Below, piece by piece: positions 61,910 to 64,000 of a DNA stretch of 64,000 nt. Each line of letters starts with the position of its first letter. The stretch's first letter is position 1. This DNA comes from Christensenella sp. (GTDB lineage: Bacteria > Bacillota > Clostridia > Christensenellales > UBA3700). The translations under genes and the position numbers were made by a program. Under the pieces are notes generated by a model. That model was not told where the DNA came from, made no database searches, and worked only from the letters and a program-made list of their open reading frames with translations. The stretch is taken from positions 186,001 to 250,000 of the forward strand of contig JALFUR010000010.1 in NCBI GenBank assembly GCA_022784465.1. The letters are read 5' to 3'.

Positions 61910-63491
61910 AATATATAAACCCTCCTGTAGCGATTCCAAGTGAAGATAAATAAATGTAAGCAGCAAGCGATATAAATATCAATATAGATATTAAAAATAC
62001 ATACTTTATTTTCCACGAAGAAGATATATTTTCCAGTGTATTTATCTTTACAAGCTGATTTGAAACATGAGCTGCCTGGTTCCAAACAACAAATACTATT
62101 CCAAGGTATACAACATATACCCAAGATAGATTCAATAATTGAATTATTTCATTTTCATTATTTATTAATGCTTTTATGCCAGAGTGAGTAAATAGTGCTT
62201 GAACATATTCTCCAAACGCACTAAGTGATGACGAATTAAACAATATATAGCCAAAGCATACAATTGCAAATGTTCTTATTATTTGAACAATTGAGAACCA
62301 CTTTTTATTATCTAATTTTAATTTATTTCGTATTAAGCTGTTGACTGGTTCAAGTAACACTCCTATTGAAATTATTACTCCGTAATATGTTCCATGTAAT
62401 ATATATGTCCAATTTGCTCCATGCCAAAATCCTATTAAAACCCATGTTATTAATAAGCATATAACAGTAGCTATTTTTGAAGTTATTTTTCTATGCTTTC
62501 CTTTCATTAGTTTAGAAATTGCCTTTGTTCTAAATAGCGGATAATATACATAGTCTCTAAACCATGCACCCAAAGTTATGTGCCACCTTCTCCAATATTC
62601 AGAAATAGATTTAGACAGATATGGTTTATTAAAGTTTTCTTGTATTTGTATTCCCAGCATTTTTGAACATCCAATTGTAATATCCATAAATCCTGAAAAA
62701 TCTGCATATAACTGTAAAGCATATAAAACAGCGCCTAATATTCCAATTATTCCATATGCAAAAGTTGGATTATTAAAAATAGGATTAACAACTATTGACA
62801 ACATATCTGCAATAGCGATTTTTTTGAAAAAGCCAAGAACCATTCTTTGAAATCCAATATACATATTGTCTGTATTTAGATAGTGAGGTTCGTATAATTG
62901 CGTAGATAAATCGTTATATCTCCCTATTGGGCCTTGCAATAATTGAGGAAAATACGAAACAAAAAGAGCGTATTTAAAAATGTTTTTTTGAGGCTTTGCC
63001 ATTCCTCTATATACGTCAATTAAATAACCAATGGATTGGAACGTATAAAAAGATAGACCTAGCGGCAAAATTAGATTAAAACTAGTAAATGATATAGATA
63101 GGCTGAACTTGTTTAATAAATCTACAACATTTGAGCATATAAAATTCAAATATTTAACTACTATAAGCACGCATAGATTTAAAATTATTCCTAATGCTAC
63201 TAATGCCTTTTTCTTTTTGCCATATCTTAATTTAATTGCCTTTTTTTGATCCTTATCTACACTTTCGCATTCTTGTTCAACGCGCTCTTCTATTTTTCCG
63301 ACATTTAAAGCAATAAGGTATATGCTTATGATAGAGAACAAAAGGAACAAAACATACCATATACTTGCCCATGCGTAAAAAATAAAACTAGATATTAATA
63401 GTACAATCCATTGATATTTTTTAGGAACAATATAATAGATGACGAGTACTATAAATAAAAAAATTAAAAAGGCTAAAGAAATAAAAGACAA
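61899..63491 (-). CDS. MBOAT family O-acyltransferase
   Basis: 530-residue polytopic membrane protein related to DltB, AlgI and PatA. The middle segment YFPQLLQGPIGRYNDL, then SISEYWRRWHITLGAWFRDYVYYP split by its catalytic-tunnel residues, and the active His in IGFWHGANWTYILHG are diagnostic. It moves acyl groups across the membrane from a cytosolic carrier to the SGNH partner or a polysaccharide. The start is a TTG directly after the upstream stop (TAGTTG), with AGGAGG nine bases before, so it is translationally coupled. Confidence 0.93.
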   Translation of the reverse strand: MSFISLAFLIFLFIVLVIYYIVPKKYQWIVLLISSFIFYAWASIWYVLFLLFSIISIYLIALNVGKIEERVEQECESVDKDQKKAIKLRYGKKKKALVALGIILNLCVLIVVKYLNFICSNVVDLLNKFSLSISFTSFNLILPLGLSFYTFQSIGYLIDVYRGMAKPQKNIFKYALFVSYFPQLLQGPIGRYNDLSTQLYEPHYLNTDNMYIGFQRMVLGFFKKIAIADMLSIVVNPIFNNPTFAYGIIGILGAVLYALQLYADFSGFMDITIGCSKMLGIQIQENFNKPYLSKSISEYWRRWHITLGAWFRDYVYYPLFRTKAISKLMKGKHRKITSKIATVICLLITWVLIGFWHGANWTYILHGTYYGVIISIGVLLEPVNSLIRNKLKLDNKKWFSIVQIIRTFAIVCFGYILFNSSSLSAFGEYVQALFTHSGIKALINNENEIIQLLNLSWVYVVYLGIVFVVWNQAAHVSNQLVKINTLENISSSWKIKYVFLISILIFISLAAYIYLSSLGIATGGFIYYEF

Positions 63492-63782
63492 CTATTCTTC
63501 CTCCTTTTTAATATTTTCCTGTTTTTTTATATCTTTCAATAAAGATGGCATTGTAGCATAAAACATAATGCCTTCAAAAGACCAAACAAGTAACATTTCT
63601 AAAAATGATGACCCTATAGATATTTGCCATATTATTTGTATTAGGAAAATAACACAGGCCATTATTCTAAATATAGAGGAAATATCTTTAAATAATTTGC
63701 CTAAAATCAAAACAAAGATTGTGGCTACAATCAATATAATACATGGCACATTATTTATAAATACAAGGCTATTAAAACTCAC
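63492..63782 (-). CDS. small three-helix membrane protein of the MBOAT cluster
   Basis: 96 residues with three hydrophobic segments (about 11-31, 36-55 and 60-80) and a lysine/glutamate-rich C-terminal tail. It starts with GTG one base after the carrier-protein stop; GAGGAAA precedes it. It abuts the MBOAT start. No family recognised. Its fixed position between carrier protein and MBOAT suggests a structural helper of the acyl-transfer complex. Confidence 0.75.
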   Translation of the reverse strand: MSFNSLVFINNVPCIILIVATIFVLILGKLFKDISSIFRIMACVIFLIQIIWQISIGSSFLEMLLVWSFEGIMFYATMPSLLKDIKKQENIKKEEE

Positions 63783-63783
63783 T

Positions 63784-64000
63784 TTATATTTCCTCTTCTA
63801 TGATAGAGATCATATCTCCTATATTTTGCATTTCAAGAACTTGTTTCATAGTAAAACTTATTTCAAATTCTTCTTCAACCATAGAGATAATAGTGATATG
63901 CGTTAAAGAATCCCAGCCATTTATATCTTTTGCGCTAGTGCTTTCTAAAAGTGTTATTTCTCTATCAAACACTTGATTAAATATATTATTTAATTTATTT
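63784..64000 (-). CDS. acyl carrier protein, 5' end outside the window
   Basis: 72 codons are visible and the frame remains open to the window edge, so a GTG at 63972 is probably internal. The motif TSAKDINGWDSLTHI carries the phosphopantetheine Ser in DSL, and helices II-IV follow (IISMVEEEFEISFTMKQVLEM). It resembles DltC and the stand-alone carriers of O-acylation clusters. It probably loads the acyl group for the MBOAT protein. The activating ligase is not in the window. Confidence 0.88.
   Translation of the reverse strand, partial: NKLNNIFNQVFDREITLLESTSAKDINGWDSLTHITIISMVEEEFEISFTMKQVLEMQNIGDMISIIEEEI

Noticed and set aside
60911-64000. Calling the cluster a dlt operon
   Set aside because: No D-alanine ligase (DltA) is in the window, the extra three-helix protein is not a usual Dlt protein, and rsmF follows. 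Only a Dlt/Alg-like acyl-transfer role is supported.

Overview
The window is AT-rich, gene-dense chromosomal DNA (roughly 30% G+C by eye) with strong AGGAGG-type ribosome binding sites, TTGACA/TATAAT promoters and U-tailed hairpin terminators. It carries a cysteine T-box, the spore-maturation pair spmA/spmB, FloA/NfeD, YchF and PlsY. Together these point to a Bacillota organism, most likely an anaerobic Clostridia-type gut commensal with sporulation ancestry. The genus cannot be named from sequence alone. The standard code fits every gene.
Layout. 1-14.9 kb is mainly metabolic: the 3' part of an aspartate kinase gene, a GH38 alpha-mannosidase, phenylacetate-CoA ligase, a MATE exporter, an AEC carrier, a membrane-anchored alkaline phosphatase, a lipoprotein, a TSCPD protein, and an unusual XRE regulator fused to a superoxide-reductase-like domain. 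That regulator is divergent from a GPH transporter plus GH42 beta-galactosidase operon. 14.97-16.6 kb is an intact IS110-family element with a convincing bridge-RNA region. 16.6-21.9 kb has a DUF2804 protein, malic enzyme plus a malate/lactate dehydrogenase family oxidoreductase, and another GPH transporter with a small XRE regulator. 22.4-26.4 kb is an accessory patch with tRNA-fMet/tRNA-Met, a MITE-like element, an AbiEi/AbiEii toxin-antitoxin pair with a co-directional PPP phosphatase bracketed by inverted repeats, a decayed partial abiEi duplication, a Ppx/GppA phosphatase and tRNA-Glu.
26.5-34.5 kb has a DUF697 membrane protein, a third GPH transporter, tRNA-Val, an AAA/DUF4143 ATPase behind a 33-bp tandem repeat, a short hydrophobic peptide gene, an anchored beta-helix protein and spmAB. 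34.5-42.9 kb is housekeeping: T-box-controlled cysE-cysS-rsmI, an O-antigen-ligase-like protein, and plsY-ychF-argS. 42.9-50.9 kb has a degenerate intergenic patch, an acidic protein plus membrane-anchored protein pair, a radical SAM protein, the floA operon, an RloA/RloB (AbiL-like) putative defence pair and an Mrp ATPase. 50.9-64 kb has an aldose-1-epimerase-like gene, a giant cell-surface subtilase with BspA-type leucine-rich repeats, an aminotransferase, an RNA m5C methyltransferase, and an SGNH-MBOAT-membrane protein-acyl carrier protein cluster running off the window edge.
How it fits together. The window shows a host-glycan forager (GH38, GH42, three GPH symporters, aldose epimerase) with an elaborate surface (subtilase/LRR protein, anchored beta-helix protein, polysaccharide polymerase-like and O-acylation genes). 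It has at least two putative anti-phage modules and one RNA-guided transposable element. The most unusual items are the IS110 bridge RNA with readable guide/junction matches, the XRE-superoxide reductase fusion, the bracketed AbiE-phosphatase cassette, and one surface-protein architecture that appears both fused and split.
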